From: Cylicocyclus nassatus
Lineage: Eukaryota > Nematoda > Chromadorea > Rhabditida > Strongylidae
DNA length: 64,000 nt
Assembly (NCBI GenBank): GCA_958299035.1
Contig: CATQJL010000001.1
Location: 75,971,594 to 76,035,593 of the forward strand
Reading direction: 5' to 3'
This document shows, piece after piece, positions 25,186 to 38,300 of this stretch (within the stretch, counting starts at the first letter, position 1; the number at the start of each line of letters is the position of its first letter). Position numbers and translations under genes: made by a program. The notes beneath the pieces were generated by a model. The model had not been told where the DNA came from and searched no databases. It saw only the letters and a list, made by a program, of their open reading frames with translations.

Positions 25186-26232
25186 TGTGAGTGAGGACTA
25201 TGCACCCTCGATTTATAATGGTTATTACACTGTCCGAAACCTTTTATCGTTTTTGATCGGTCACTAATACTTACAGAACACGAACTGCTCGGATTCCTGT
25301 TCCTGGATTATTCAGCTATTTATCCATTTCTGATAGCAATATTATCATTCTGTCTAGGGGCTGTCCCTGTAATGTTATAACCAGGGCTTTTCGAGCAGGT
25401 TAGCGGGGACGCCAATCAAAGCTAAAACTTGATTATTTTTCACCAACGATGTTGAATAACAATCAAACTTCAATTCGCGAAAACTTCGATTTCGGTTTTC
25501 GCTTCAGTATCTTTTATAGCTTACCAAAAATTGGGATCTCCAAAACTTAATTTTTTGAGGCTCCAATTAGCAATTCAAAAGAACCTGAAGGCACTATCGC
25601 GTAGTCTGCATTTGCTCTACTTGAATCTAAGTTAGTTTTTTCCAGAACTTCAAAGTGAAATTTTGAAAATGAGCCGAACTTAGCATGTAGAAATAGTGAA
25701 TAAAGAATTTTGGCAGTTATCAAAAAGTGTTCAGAAGATGGCTCGAAAACGTGACTATTAAAATTAAAAAACGCTGCACCGAAATGCATATCTGAACGTC
25801 TTTCTATCTTCATTATGCGGGTTTTACAAACGTTCAGAAAATAACAAAAGTCTCTGAGGCAACCCAATATTTTCCCCTCCAGTTTTTAAGGGTACCTCCT
25901 GTCTTGCACTGTGCCTTAGGCGCCAATTCGACCTGTCACATCCACAATTTTTTGTTAAAAAAACGGTCAGGTAATTCAATTAACTCGTTTGCACTACATC
26001 ACAAAGAGGGTTTTCCAGGATATAACTGTTACACATTATTTTTTCTGGGGAATATTTTTTACATGTTTTTTTATAAGGCCAAAAAAATGTTTTCTGTAAG
26101 GTGTTGGGATTTGTTATTTTGCCTCATTAAGAACAGAAAACAAGAAGGAATGAACCCAAGTCAAAAACTCTGATGCAACCTTCAGTTTATTCTTTGCCTT
26201 ACTGCCGTACTATAACGCTCCACCCATACTAT

Positions 26233-26410
26233 TAGTGGCGATCCTAGAATTTCAGTTCGGGAATTTTTTTACAGAGTTCAGCTAAATTTTCAAAAATTTT
26301 GAAAATTATTTTGACTTTGGTAACAAGTCATTTGTTTTTATCACTTATGTGAATAACTTTCGAATATTTTGCTATTCGTTCTCGGCTCCCACACTCTCAG
26401 TCCGCCACTG
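26233..26410. mobile_element. hAT-like MITE relic (CAGTGGCG family)
   Basis: Ends are TAGTGGCGATCC and CGCCACTG. Inside is AACAAGTCATTTG and other sequence shared with the better-preserved copy at 62884-63253. No matching 8-bp flank survives. Confidence 0.5.
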
Positions 26411-27129
26411 GTGATGGATTTATCTACCCTTGTATTATTGCAACTGTTCAATGTGCTCGTTTATATTCTCCTTGGTAGGGCAAAGGAAGTCAGTGCGTTG
26501 TTAGAAGAAACTTCGTTTACTTTTATTTCTCCAACGCAGGTACACATGAGTTGGAATTAAATTGCTGTACATACATATATAAAACATAAAACATGCCTCG
26601 GTGAGATCAACATATCCTGGTCAATTGCTGGCTTTTCAAAATAAGGAAGAGATTATCAAAAGTGAGTTACTTTACGAACAGCAGAACCAGGAAGGCACAT
26701 TCTGTGCAATATCTATGCTTAAAACAATAATGTGCATGTCTCAAAGGATAAACAATGTAGGAGGAAAGTGGAATGGTGTGACAATGACGGGTGAGAACAA
26801 TGACAGAGTGACAGTAATAAAGAAATGCGCTATTCACTTTAAAAGTGAGATGAGAACCCGTGAAAAAAAAGACAATTTTTCGTTGATTGACATGCATTAT
26901 TACAAACTTACTGTCAGCATGCTAATATATTGATAGAACTGTAAAATACAAATATATTTCTAAACATTAACGTCCAGCATAGGCCTGACTAGTTCTTGAG
27001 ACAACCGGGACATTTTAAACCGGGAGAAGTACGATAATTTTGTATTTTTCGCGCAATCGACCTACTCGAAAGATTTTCGCTGATGTCCCAGCTGTCTTTA
27101 ACATTACTAGGCTGGCCATATGCCCTTTA

Positions 27130-27345
27130 TTAGACCAAAGTAGCGATCCGTAGGTCCACAACTGGGGGGACGAGAAACGAGTCGATTTCATGGTACATAT
27201 TCGACTCGACCACGCTCACGTCGTGTGTCGACGTATCCCTGGTGGCGCCTGACGTTGGCTGGGACGAATAACGAGGACCGAGCTTTTCGGATGAATCGAA
27301 GGTTTCTATTTTCTTGCTGTTCTTGTTTATGTCAATAGCGAAGAC
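27130..27345 (-). CDS. Last exon of the DSL ligand: tail with PDZ-binding end
   Basis: Acceptor TTTCCAG leads into a 71-residue open frame from VFAIDINKNSKK to DLRIATLV, followed by TAA. AATAAA (27124-27129 and overlapping the stop) gives a poly(A) signal. The phase is 0, matching a GTTCGT donor at 28010 in the membrane exon. The last residues (T at -2, V at 0) fit the class I PDZ ligand pattern S/T-x-hydrophobic, as found at the ends of vertebrate Delta-like proteins. It is listed separately because the link to exon 9 is inferred. Confidence 0.65.
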   Translation of the reverse strand, partial: VFAIDINKNSKKIETFDSSEKLGPRYSSQPTSGATRDTSTHDVSVVESNMYHEIDSFLVPPVVDLRIATLV

Positions 27346-30300
27346 CTGGAAATAGAGTTGCGCATGTGAATTCAAATTTACGCACTCTAATGCTGAGTAG
27401 TGAAATTACATGTCGGTAGTATAAATTTGAAAATAGATCTTGTCACGGCCATCGCCTAGAAAAAGGTTAGACAAATTCTCGAGTTTTAGATTTTCAGAAA
27501 GGCTTATCCAGATTTGTTTCAATCTTTTCAATAATGAATCGTGAATTCAGTATAAATTTGAGAGATTTGGCTACTAATGGTAAGAGAAATTTAGCTACTG
27601 CTACTTGTCGAAAAGCTAGACTCCAACAACTTGGGATATTTGTATTCATCCACCTTGCAATTCTGTAGCTACTAATTTTCTCATATTCTTGTTGCTAAGG
27701 ATATTGTTCTCAAGAAACGAAAACTGTAGATAATTTATGAATGATTAATGTACTCGCATAATGAGTTGCGCAGTAAATTAGTCACTTGTTCTTTATGAAA
27801 TGGTTGAGTTGATTCGTATTTTCCCTAGCTTATGATTAAGAAGAAAATTATACAAAGTTTTTGAATACAATGGATTGTTTCGAATTTTTTTTTCCGGTGT
27901 GATAAAAGATTCAGTGTGGCCACTAAAAATTCAGCCGCTTTGAATAAATAGGTTTTGCGAACGACTATAATTCTATTCTTTTTTCATCGATAGTACGTAG
28001 AATAACGAACCTTTGGCAAGGTCTCCTCCTCCACCTCCTCATCACTTCTTGTCGAACAACTTGATGCAAAAATTTTCGCCTTTTGTGAGTTAATCCAATT
28101 CTGCACTGAAGAATGACGAGCAAGTACAATGAGCAGATAGCCGAGTAGAATCAGTGCGATGACGGGTAAAATAATCAGCAAAACTGAAAGCGATTAATGT
28201 GATGAAAAGCGCAAAAATTTGATGAGTATCTTACCAATTTCTTCAGTGGAACTCGTAGTTGAATCTCTGACAGTGGATGGGTTCCGCATTGCGTAGGTTT
28301 TAAGTGAAGATTCTTTCCTGCTTGTAGGACCTGGAACATCTCAATCACAGCTCACCTCTAGTCATTCATAGCAAATTTGTGCTTCAATCTTCGCATACTC
28401 TATTCTTTGGGCCCAAAGAAATCTTTTGAGTTACCTTGTCGGGTGGGCGGCACCGTGGTTTTTGAATTAGTAATTACTGTTTGCGATGTAGAAACTGTAG
28501 TAGATGTCATAGCGGTGTTAGTCGCTAAAATGACGACTTGTCATCTTTACAGTTGTACGACTTCAGTATTATCTTTAGATATGATAGATTACTGACTGTG
28601 AAGCTTATGTCACTCATTCCACTATTTCAAAACGAAAAAGTACACTCACTAGTTGTTGTTTTCTTTTCTTTGATTGCACCGGACAGTGAGCTAATAACTG
28701 TGGTAGTCGCTTTGATTGCAGATCCTAAAAACGATATTACGATTATTTTATTATACAAGGCTTTTAATTCATCCGCATCTAGGATTCATAAGTTGAAGCT
28801 AGCGTGGAGCTTTTCTGCCACAGGAAAATAAACAAAGACAGAGTAGTTTCTGAAGCATTTCTCATCAACTCCAAAGATCCCGCTCAAACCCCGCGCCGTC
28901 AAAACTTTTCCACCAATGTGACAAAACCAATGATTAATGAAATATGGAGTGATTAAGCAACTTACCAGAAACTTCCGTTGTTAACCTACCAGTACTTGTA
29001 CTTGGTATAGGATTTTCAGGTGGTGGAGCTGGAGGTGGTGAAGCGTCAGTCGTCTCAAATGGCATGGGAAAGATAGCTTCTTTTGCTGAAACTTGCAAAG
29101 CCCCTTCATCTTTCAAGACTAAAATACTTTTCTCAAAAACTATACCAATATCGCAGTCCGTTCCAGTCCATCCTACTAGGCACACTTTTTCACCACGGGG
29201 ATCGCAAACATAATGAGCATTTTCATGTTCGATACAGTATCTTGCGCACATGAGGCCGTACCAAGGTCTAGAATGGCGACTATATTTTACAAATCTTTTT
29301 ATAACAAGATATGAGTAAGACAATTTTGTGATTTTTGCACTTCACCAAAACATGAAGCCATGATCATTAAACTATCTGCAAATGCGGTTTATATACGTTT
29401 CTTGTAGGCTTATGAAAGCATCAAAGAGCAGCTCAATTAGGGTTTGGGGCTGTAAGGTAAAGAGGGTGGGGAGGAGAAGCAGAATTTTTCAAAATACAGC
29501 AAAATGTGCCTTGAGCAGAACTACGGGAAATTCTTTAGCAGACTTGCTAGCTGCTGGTGCTGATACAGTAACCCAGCACGGCAAAAACGCGCCGAAAAAA
29601 GTTAGCGCACATTTGCAGATTCTGCATGCCATTCCAGTTTCTGCCAAGTGTTGGAACGCAAGAAAACTGCATAAAGTGCTCAATCTGTTTTTTATAGAGA
29701 CCAACATGTTTATACTTTTAAATGACCACATCTTACTTAGGATCAGAGGAATAATCACTGTCATAAATTTCAGTTATGTTTTACAGCCATTATCTTTTGT
29801 CGTTGTTTTGGAAAGCCCTGGGATACTTAAGTGTGCAAAAAAATAAAAAGACTTCTTGTTATTTTTTGCGCTGTTGTAAGTTTGTAGTAGTAACAAAACC
29901 ACTCATCAATGGAAGAAATTGTCATTATCATCAAGTTCTTTGTGAGTGTAAAGTAAAAATTCAAAAGAGTAACCTGTCACAAATCGTAACGAAGTTTATA
30001 AACAGTCCACCGACAGCTATGCGTTTGGCTGGCAAAGCTCCATCGACAATAACCCGCTCTGCAACTTTCTTGGGTGGGCCTGTAATAGAAAATCATGTGC
30101 ATTGCCTCTACTGGATAAATAACAATTCATACCAAATCCTTTAGCTGGTACGGTGAATTCTAAGGTAAGGTAGGCCTAAAATCACAGCTTCATAATTTGT
30201 GGTTAAAAGAAATTTTCTAAACATACCGTAGACACATTCATAAGCCGTAAGTCGATAACTTTTTCAGTTTGCCTGGCCACATCAACTTGGCCAGACTTGA

Positions 30301-31236
30301 GACATCGCCCCTTCTGGTGCATTTCTAGGGTATACGGTAGTTCTGTGAAGCAGTAATGAATGCGATGTCGTCGTTCTGATGAAATGCGCACCAGAAACAT
30401 TCCAGAACTGTACTGAAACCAAAAAAAGGGTTTTCCATAGTGTGGGAGATTCATATAAAAAGATATCAGTGCTAAAATTAGGAAATTGTTACGTCGCAAC
30501 CAAATAAATGAGTTGAGATCGCTGTTTCATATGTGCTACGAATTTTTATCAAAAAAATAGGCAAATGTCACCAAGTTGGAAACGTATTTCGAACATGGTA
30601 TCAAAGCTCTATTGATTCATATCAACTGATTAGATTTTTTATGGTATCAAAGCTCTATTGACTCATATCAACTGCTGTAGATTCTCTATCTGTAGGGAAG
30701 CAAGTCAGAACTCTATGAAGTATTACTGTTTCGAAATGGGTCCAAAGAATTTTCTTCACGTCTAATCGTTATATGTCTTCGGAATTTGAAAAGACCAACT
30801 CTCTGTCAACACGAAATATAATGCAGTATCCTTTTTACCGGTAGCAAATTTTAACTTTTTTGCAGCCTATTATAAAGGGCATCAAATACGACCAAATTTA
30901 ATTCAGTAAAAGCCACAAAATCTTGCTTTAGTGGTATTTTTCTATAACAAAAAAGATATACTGATTTCCTTCAAAGTTTTACTTTTAAAGGACTTATACT
31001 TGTCACCTCAAAAGCAGCAAACTGCTCAACATCTTTTTTCTTCAGCAGTTGCGAAAGTAAAACATTTAAAATGAGCAATAACAAGATCTTCAACGAAATG
31101 CTTCTATAATTGCATAACAGAGTCTGTGATCAAATTCAATGTATGATGAAGAGAAGGAAAACGCTGTACTCACCAAATTGGCGGTTAGAGTCGGAATCAG
31201 AAAAGCAGCTGTGAATAAAGCAGTGAAATGCATCAT
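27130..31236 (-). CDS. DSL-family Notch ligand (Delta/LAG-2-like), EGF-less, membrane-bound
   Basis: A likely Notch-pathway ligand on the cell surface. Ten exons join in phase (coordinates downward): 31236-31174, 30412-30227, 30175-30133, 30079-29974, 29279-28966, 28724-28650, 28524-28435, 28330-28235, 28183-28011 and 27345-27130, giving 453 residues. Seen in the protein: a signal peptide (MMHFTALFTAAFLIPTLTANL); an N-terminal region starting YSSGMFLVRISS; a DSL domain at about residues 129-175 with its six cysteines (ICD, PWYGLMCARYC, HYVCD, VCLVGWTGTDC); a Pro/Ser/Thr-rich stalk across four exons; a membrane helix (VLLIILPVIALILLGYLLIVL); and an acidic tail ending IATLV. No EGF repeat lies between DSL domain and membrane, unlike most of the family. 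The exon 5 acceptor (ATATAG) and exon 9 donor (GTTCGT) are weak. If the latter is skipped, translation stops at 27984. Confidence 0.85.
30597..30685. repeat. Tandem duplication of ~45 bp in the first DSL intron
   Basis: TGGTATCAAAGCTCTATTGA-TTCATATCAACTG occurs twice back to back, with a few changes in the second copy. It lies in the intron between exons 1 and 2 of the Notch-ligand gene. Confidence 0.7.
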
Positions 31237-34200
31237 GAGGACACTTCGGCCCTCGTATTAGTAGAGATTTTTCTGGAAAAAAGAGATTGAATGACACCTT
31301 TTGTGTGAGCACAAAAATCCAAGAGATGCAAAGAACAAATCTCAGAAGGAAAATGTAGTTAAAGATCTTGCATGTTCTGAAAAAAACTCAGCAATCTAAT
31401 CAAGGTCACAGATAGGAGGTGGTGCCATTGGCGGCACCACCTTACAAGGTGGTGACCGCTGGCCATTGCCAGGTGTCAGGATTTGGCTGGCGGTGGGTTG
31501 TAAATGCAATCCACTTCAGAGTCAATGATAGTCAGAGGCCTATGGAAAGTCATTGTAGTTAGGATGCGCCCCCCTAAAAGCGGTTTCATATGTTTAGTTG
31601 ATTTAGAAAAAGTTATGGTCCATCTATTCAAGACAAGAAAATCAGTAATGTAATTGCTCGAAGTATAGTACCAAACCAGTGTAAAATCTACTTCTATTTT
31701 GAAGTTATTTCGCTTTTTCTTTGAAATAGTTAATTTTCAGAGTTTCAACCTTTACAAATCTATATTATTATAGTTACTTACGCAAAGTGATTGATGGGGC
31801 AACCATTGCTAAAATGCCTGTCCCTGAATTTAGTCTTCGCCATCCCATGGCTTTTTGAATCAACCGTGCCAGTAGCGAATGACTAACATGTTTCGCAAAG
31901 CAAAGAAGCAGTTAGTTATTTCAAAGACAGAAATTTCACAGTTTTTCCTTCTTGCCAGCCGAAATCATTTAGTGAATCAAGAATGAAGCTGTTTTTTGGT
32001 TGTTCAAAATAAATCATCACTTTTCGTTTGGGTGTGAGGTACGAAAATTAAATGATATCATGGAATTCTTAGTAGTAGAAAATTACTTGCCACCTATAGA
32101 TTACACATTTCAGATCAAAAACCTTATGACTTAAACTCCCCTTGGTTACGCCAAGTTAACAATTACTTGATGAAACAAATAGGAAAAGAAAAGACAAAGC
32201 AGAAGGAACTGAAGGGATGAGTTGATGCTGTGAAAGTTATACGATTCCAATGAGGCTTGCACGAATTTTACGTGAGAGCAAAAAATTAAGAAGAAAATAT
32301 TTTGAGGCAGATAAATACCATGATATGGAAGAAATTATCCTGGAACTATGCTAGCAATTGTGGAAAATGGCGGAAAGCAAGATTCCAAATTACGGAGCTT
32401 AATCATCATTTCTTTTCGAGATCATAATTCTTTTTAAATTTGCATTAATGTTAACATAAAAGCCTAACAAGTGAGTGAAACATTGCTCTAAGAAAATTAA
32501 CACATTTTACTGCTTTAGGCATGTATGTCAGGAAGAAGAATTAGGCAAAAGTGACAGAGAGCGATCGATCCTAAGTCCGAAAGAATCCATAGATCAAGAG
32601 TCACCATTTGAACTTTCTAGAAATGACAAAAAAGGAGTTGAAAGGAACAAACTTCAGACCAGCATCGTTGAAAGACATGTTTACAGAAGGATGAGGATCA
32701 TTCAAGTGCGCCCAATCACAAGTCGGAAACTAATGGGAAGTCAGTAAGAGGGCGGAGCTGCTTTGAACGCAGTGGTTGTGATAAGATTTCCTTGTGGGAA
32801 TACCGCCTCTATAGCCCCGGGTCGTAACCAGGTGGGTGCTTGGAACGATAAGGACCATGGATGGCTGATCTGAGGACACAGAAAAAGGATCAAGAAGAAT
32901 AAGGGCGTTGGACCTCTGACACAATCCTTCAAAAATCGCATGACCTAAGGTTCCCCTAACCATGAAAAATTCCAGTAAATCGTGGGAATTTTGAAGGCGG
33001 TAGTCACTGCAAGGCACGACGAGCGTTCAGCACCACAGATGCTACCAAAAACCTTTTTCAGCACAGCTGTAATCGTGCAGGATCTTTTGCAGATGTCGCA
33101 AATTCTGTAAAATGAATGGATGGAAGGAAACGAAGAAGTGAAGAAGCTGTTGCGAAATACTTTTCAAGCAGGAGGAGGGAGAACTACGACACTTCTCAAA
33201 CAATTTCACAAATGTTTCTTTTTACCATTTTGTTTATCATTGCCTAATGTAAATTTTATAGGTAATTTAGATTGTGGTTTGAAAAACTCGAAAACCTAAC
33301 TAATCGTAGATACTTCCGATAAGTCTTTACCACAATTGATCAAATCAAAGTTTGTTGGGGGCTTTTTAGCATTTTTAGCGGTCAAATTTTAAAGAATCAC
33401 GGTTAGAGTCTCTTATCTACCAGCTTCGCCATCAAATGCCATCATGGAACTGACAGTTTTGAAAAACATAATTTTCTTGATCTAAGATCTGGTGAACTAG
33501 AACTTGCTAAAGGAAAATGACACTTTCCACAAATTCATTCAAACGCGGAGTTCATTAGAATTACTGACGTCTCAACGTCAAGATTTCTTATTATTATGTG
33601 GGCCCTATGTAAGTCCTGCACTTGATTGTAAAATCGTAGTTTTTTAAATCCAAGTAAAAGTATTTTACCTTTCAACAGTTCGTTCCTAAATCTGCGTGTG
33701 CAAAAGAGCGGCTTCGCCAAAATCCTATTTTAACTGAGCAGATTGGATTACGTTAACTACAATATAACGCGGATTTTTGCTTTGATTAACGGTTTAAGAG
33801 AAAAACTTGTGGTCTTTGAGCTGAAGAGGCCTTTTTGCGAAATTACGATTGAATTGCACGAATAGGAGTCATGGTTCACTTGACATTGTAAACTCTGCCG
33901 TGTTGCTTAATCAAAACTATTTAGTAGAGAAGCTTCGTCTTGCACAGTTCATTCGTAGTAACACTAATCTTAGCGAAGTACACTGCTCGAAGCTGATTGG
34001 TCCGTTAGTAAGGAGTACGATCCAAGTAAGAATTTGAAAATAAATTTCTTAGCTAATGAGTCACCAAGTTCTTTAGAGGTCTCCCGCATTGATTTCACGG
34101 AATCACTAGGCATCAGTCATGAGTTTTTCTGGACAATGTGGCTGAAGACAGTGTTTAAGTCATTGCAAAATATCAAAAGATGTTCTTACTTCAGCTCCTG

Positions 34201-34730
34201 CCACTATAAGAATGCTTGAAAGATAAACTCAATCCGCTTTCATGCCTTAACAGACAATTCAACTTTGGATTCTGCAACTTCTTTACAAATATATGTTTCT
34301 CCTCGCTCTTTACCACAATTTTCACTTTATTCAAGGGACTGAACTACAAAAGTTGTGATGTGTTGTGTTCTCAACTTGTGCTAATGTGACATTAGTCTTA
34401 AGGTTTATTTTTCACTTTAAGGAAGTAATGTGTTCAGTTGAAACTTCTACGTCATTGTTTTCTACGAAACACCTCTACAGAGAAGGCAATATCATGAATT
34501 TGATCAAGAATAAGCGGCGGTTTTATATGAAAAAACAGCAAGAAAATTTTTAGCACGGTTATTTTTGGAAGGAAAATTTATGGGAATATTCACCTTACTC
34601 GTTTGAAATGTATATCCCATGAGCTTTTTCTCTCAATTCCCTAAAGAAACATATCACTTAAATGTTGGAGCTGATACCCAGCATGCAGTTGTGAATATTA
34701 TTTTGATCAAGCAAGCTTGAAGAGCAAAAT
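31237..34730. other. Intergenic, no supported gene
   Basis: This stretch separates two minus-strand host genes. I saw only short frames without domains. One good donor (GTAAGTAA, about 31783) follows an ATG-containing stretch on the minus strand near 31785-31855 and could be a noncoding or alternative 5' exon of the DSL gene, but nothing confirms it. A GC-richer patch at 32740-33020 shows no recognisable coding. Confidence 0.4.
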
Positions 34731-34732
34731 TA

Positions 34733-35128
34733 CAGTAAACTTGTAGCGTGGAATTCGGCCAAAATTGCGGGATTTGCGAGATTTAGTTATATCTTCTTTT
34801 AAAACAATATTATTTAGAATCTGCAAGAAAATCTGATTTCAGCTTGATGAGACAAATCTTTCGCGATCCATGGTGATACGGTAGACATATGATGCTACTT
34901 TGTTTCAAATTTTGTTCATATGAGCAACAATACATGCTGATAATCTCATAACACATGCCGATACAATACAATGCAGCACGGTAAACGGGCATAATGTATA
35001 CTGAAAGATTCGTCTCATCAAGCTGAAGCCAAATCTTTTTGCAAATTCCAAATAAAGTTGTTCTAGAAGAAGTTACAACAAAATCCCGCGAATCCCGCAA
35101 TTTTGGCCGGATTCCACCGCTACAACTG
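34733..35128. mobile_element. MITE with CAGT ends and TA duplication
   Basis: The ends read TA-CAGT and ACTG-TA. Inverted arms share TTGTAGCG-TGGAAT-CGGCCAAAATTGCGGGATT-GCG and, further in, CAGCTTGATGAGAC. No coding content. It lies about 200 bp beyond the last TMBIM exon. Confidence 0.65.
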
Positions 35129-35338
35129 TAGCCCAGGCAGATGTTCTGCGAAATTACGGAATTTTTCAGACATTCTCGTAAATAAGAAGAAAGGTACTTC
35201 CTCTCTCTCCCTCAATAAGGGAGAAAAGTTTTCTTTGAGTACTAAAAATTTATCAGAGCCTAAATCATGCTCACCAGTCGCTTATTGTAATAAAATTTGA
35301 TCAAAATAATTAATCTATAAAGTTTAACTCCTTCTTTA

Positions 35339-38300
35339 TTATTCTTTGAACAATTGCAAAATAAACATGAAAATATTGAGAATATCCAAAAATATCTGCA
35401 TCGCTGCGAAAATGTACTCTTCGGGGGATATTTCATAACGTTTTCCGCCCATGACCATCTGAAATAAGTAGGTAGATCATCTTGGAAATTTGTAGAAAAG
35501 AGTGGGAAAATCAGTAAGTTTTAGAATTTTACCTGTATATCAATAGCTAAATAAAGCATTGCAAGTAATGCGCCAAGAGCAGCGTAAACAGTGTAGAGAA
35601 ATTTCACATGAAAGAATATACTTGCGATTGCAGCGACCAATCCAAAGAAGAATAACGTCACGCCGAGAATGCACGCGATACCCAAACATCTGAAAAACTG
35701 TCAATGAAGAGCCAGTAAGCTAAAATCGTAATTCACTTTATTAGGGCTATCAGCTGTCCAAAAGGGTAAACTCCTTTTTTAAATAATTCAAGCTTTTTTA
35801 AATCCTAGTAAACTTAGGGCATCATTTATAGAGCAGATCGAGCCCTACAAAATAACCACCAAGGTCTGCCTAAGTCGCATTCCATATAAAGTTTGCAGCC
35901 AAAATCGAAAAAAAATTTCGTCATTTAAAAATGGATTTTCGCGAGGAAAAATCTTATGGACCTCCAACTTGGTCATTATACAGATAGTACTCAAATATGC
36001 CTTTACCACATTTTTTTTCGCGCATAGCAAGCGAGAAAAAAAGGTAGTCCAAAAATGGCAAACTACGCCACACCTTACTCAGCATAATTCTAAAACTTAA
36101 CCCCTGTGTGTGCTCTTGTAGAGAAAATGGCATTTTAGCATTTTGGAACCATCTTTGTTTCTCAATTTTAAGCCCTGGAATAATCACACCAAATACATTT
36201 TTGGACACTACCATATGTATGTCTTTTACATAATGACCAAGTTGGAAGTCCGCAGGAATTTTCTGGGAGGAGATCTGGTTTTCAGGGTGGCTGAAAATTT
36301 TGATTTTTGGCTCCAAATTTTGCCCGAATTATGTTAAGTGGTTCTTTGGTGATCTTTTGTAGCTTTCGCTCTATCGAATGACATCCTAAGTTTGTTAGGA
36401 AGCAAAACAGCTCAATTTATTTGAAAATAGAGTTTCTTTTGGGACTCCAATAATTCGGAACTAGACCTCGCGTAAGAACACTATGTCGCCTTCGCATTCT
36501 ATTGCTTTCTCCTTCTACCTGGGTCAAAGGCAGCATTTACTCAGACGCCTTCCAGTTTCAGTCATTTATAGGGCCTTTCCCCGGCCCTGACTATAATCAT
36601 AAAAAAGCAGAGGGATGAAAAACCCCCAAAAATTCGTTTTCTGGGACTCTCTCTTCTAGCGGCGCAAACAGCTTTGAGTTCCTGGGTGGGCGGAGCTTGA
36701 CAAGATGGGCGTGGCTTGGTAGCACTTTCGCGGGCTCCAGTTCCATTTTGCTAATTCAGAGAACGCATTGGAGCATCGGACCAACACAGATGTCTTACTC
36801 CTAGGACCTTCTTGAAAACTAGTTACTAATCGGGAGAGCGCAGAATTTGCCTGAGCGCTGCTTTCGAAAGACACCCGCAGAAAGGAAAGACGGTTATGAC
36901 GATATTTAAGCTCATTTAGAACCAGTCTCAGGGGAAGACTCTTTGTCAGATAAGAATAATCAATTGAAAATCAGCAAAAAAGAGTGCATTAGCCGAAATT
37001 CAGCCCGGACACCATTTCAAAGGTTTTTTAAAATGAATGCGGTGTAGCGAAGTGTGAAGGTAGCGTCCACCCAAAATTTTTTCCCCATGTTTATGCCATC
37101 CTGGGGCCTTTCTGTGGCCCTGATTAGTTATGAACTTCAAACTGTCCAAAACCCCAAAAAACCTGATTACTAGACCCTGCTTTGAGGGCGTGGACGGCTT
37201 CATTAAATGGGTGGGCGGAGCTTGAAGGGTCTGAGCGGGGTTTGATAGCACTTCGGCTGTTCCAGGCCCAATATCTCCATTCAGAGACAGCTTTAGAAGA
37301 CCGGACCAACGCATATGCTCCTCTTCTGGGGCCTACATTCAGGACAGGCACTAATCGAAAGGGGTTAGATATAGCCCGGACACCATGTTTGAAATGCGAC
37401 GGAGTCGCATTCTTCCGCAGTGCGAGATGCTGATATATAGCGAAACCCCAAAAAATTCTAGAAGAGCTTACGAGGTTATATCCCTTTTTGTAGTTATTGC
37501 AAATATTGCTATAGCAGCTGATACACCCGTTGTGATACAAAATGCTAATAATACAGACTGTACATTATAGGTCGCAGTTACGGCCATTGTCATGCAACCA
37601 CTTGCCAAAGTCTGCAATCGCACAAAATTTTGATTTTGTATGAACGAAGCGTTGAAGACAAACTTACAAATATACCCAAAACGATTATGTTTAGAGGAAA
37701 CGATCTTCGAACGGAAGTGCAGCATGCTAAGACTATTGCCATTACGGCATAAACACAACTAAAATAAGATAATTGGAGACGATATGTTTCATGTACACAT
37801 ATCGTCGAGTCATTTGTGATGTGCGCATTGCACACCGTGCGCGCTACTTGACGAGCTTTAAGATATAACCTGCTCATTTCCGGCGTTTCTTGTTTCCTTG
37901 TGCATTCAATTTTGGATGTGTATTAGTACACTTTTCTACAGATATTTACGCTGAAAAAGGTTTTGCTGAAGAGTTATAGCAAGGTAGACGTCGATTACCG
38001 CGCATAGTCTGCACGCTCACACATCAAATACGATTGACTCGAGGATAGTGGCTAAATTTGTGTGAAAAGTAAAATTGGCGAGGGTAGAAGAGCAGCCCAA
38101 ATTTTCCAAAGAGAAAACTGGACCCATGACAATTTACTTATTTGTTTGCTTTTCGCTCAACTTTTTGATGGTTGTCATCAAACCAATGTAAACTTGAAGA
38201 ATCGCATTTTTGATAGGAAAATTGAAATTACTAAACTTACCAAGCAACAATCATGAAAATTTTATTTTGCTGAGTCCAATCCATAAATGTTGGAAAAATG

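Noticed and set aside
26601..26933. A 110-residue plus-strand ORF
   Set aside because: No domain, no splice context and an opposite-strand ORF of similar length. Composition is that of the AT-rich intergenic DNA.
29382..29846. A 154-residue plus-strand ORF
   Set aside because: It lies in the intron between exons 4 and 5 of the minus-strand DSL gene, has no recognisable domain, and its antisense frame (Cys-rich in part) does not form an EGF pattern.
32475..33017. Overlapping ORFs on both strands in a GC-richer patch
   Set aside because: No family motif and no convincing splice sites or start. It is left as intergenic.
35845..36337. Small minus- and plus-strand ORFs within the TMBIM intron
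   Set aside because: They run along the arms of an inverted repeat and do not match the TMBIM family.
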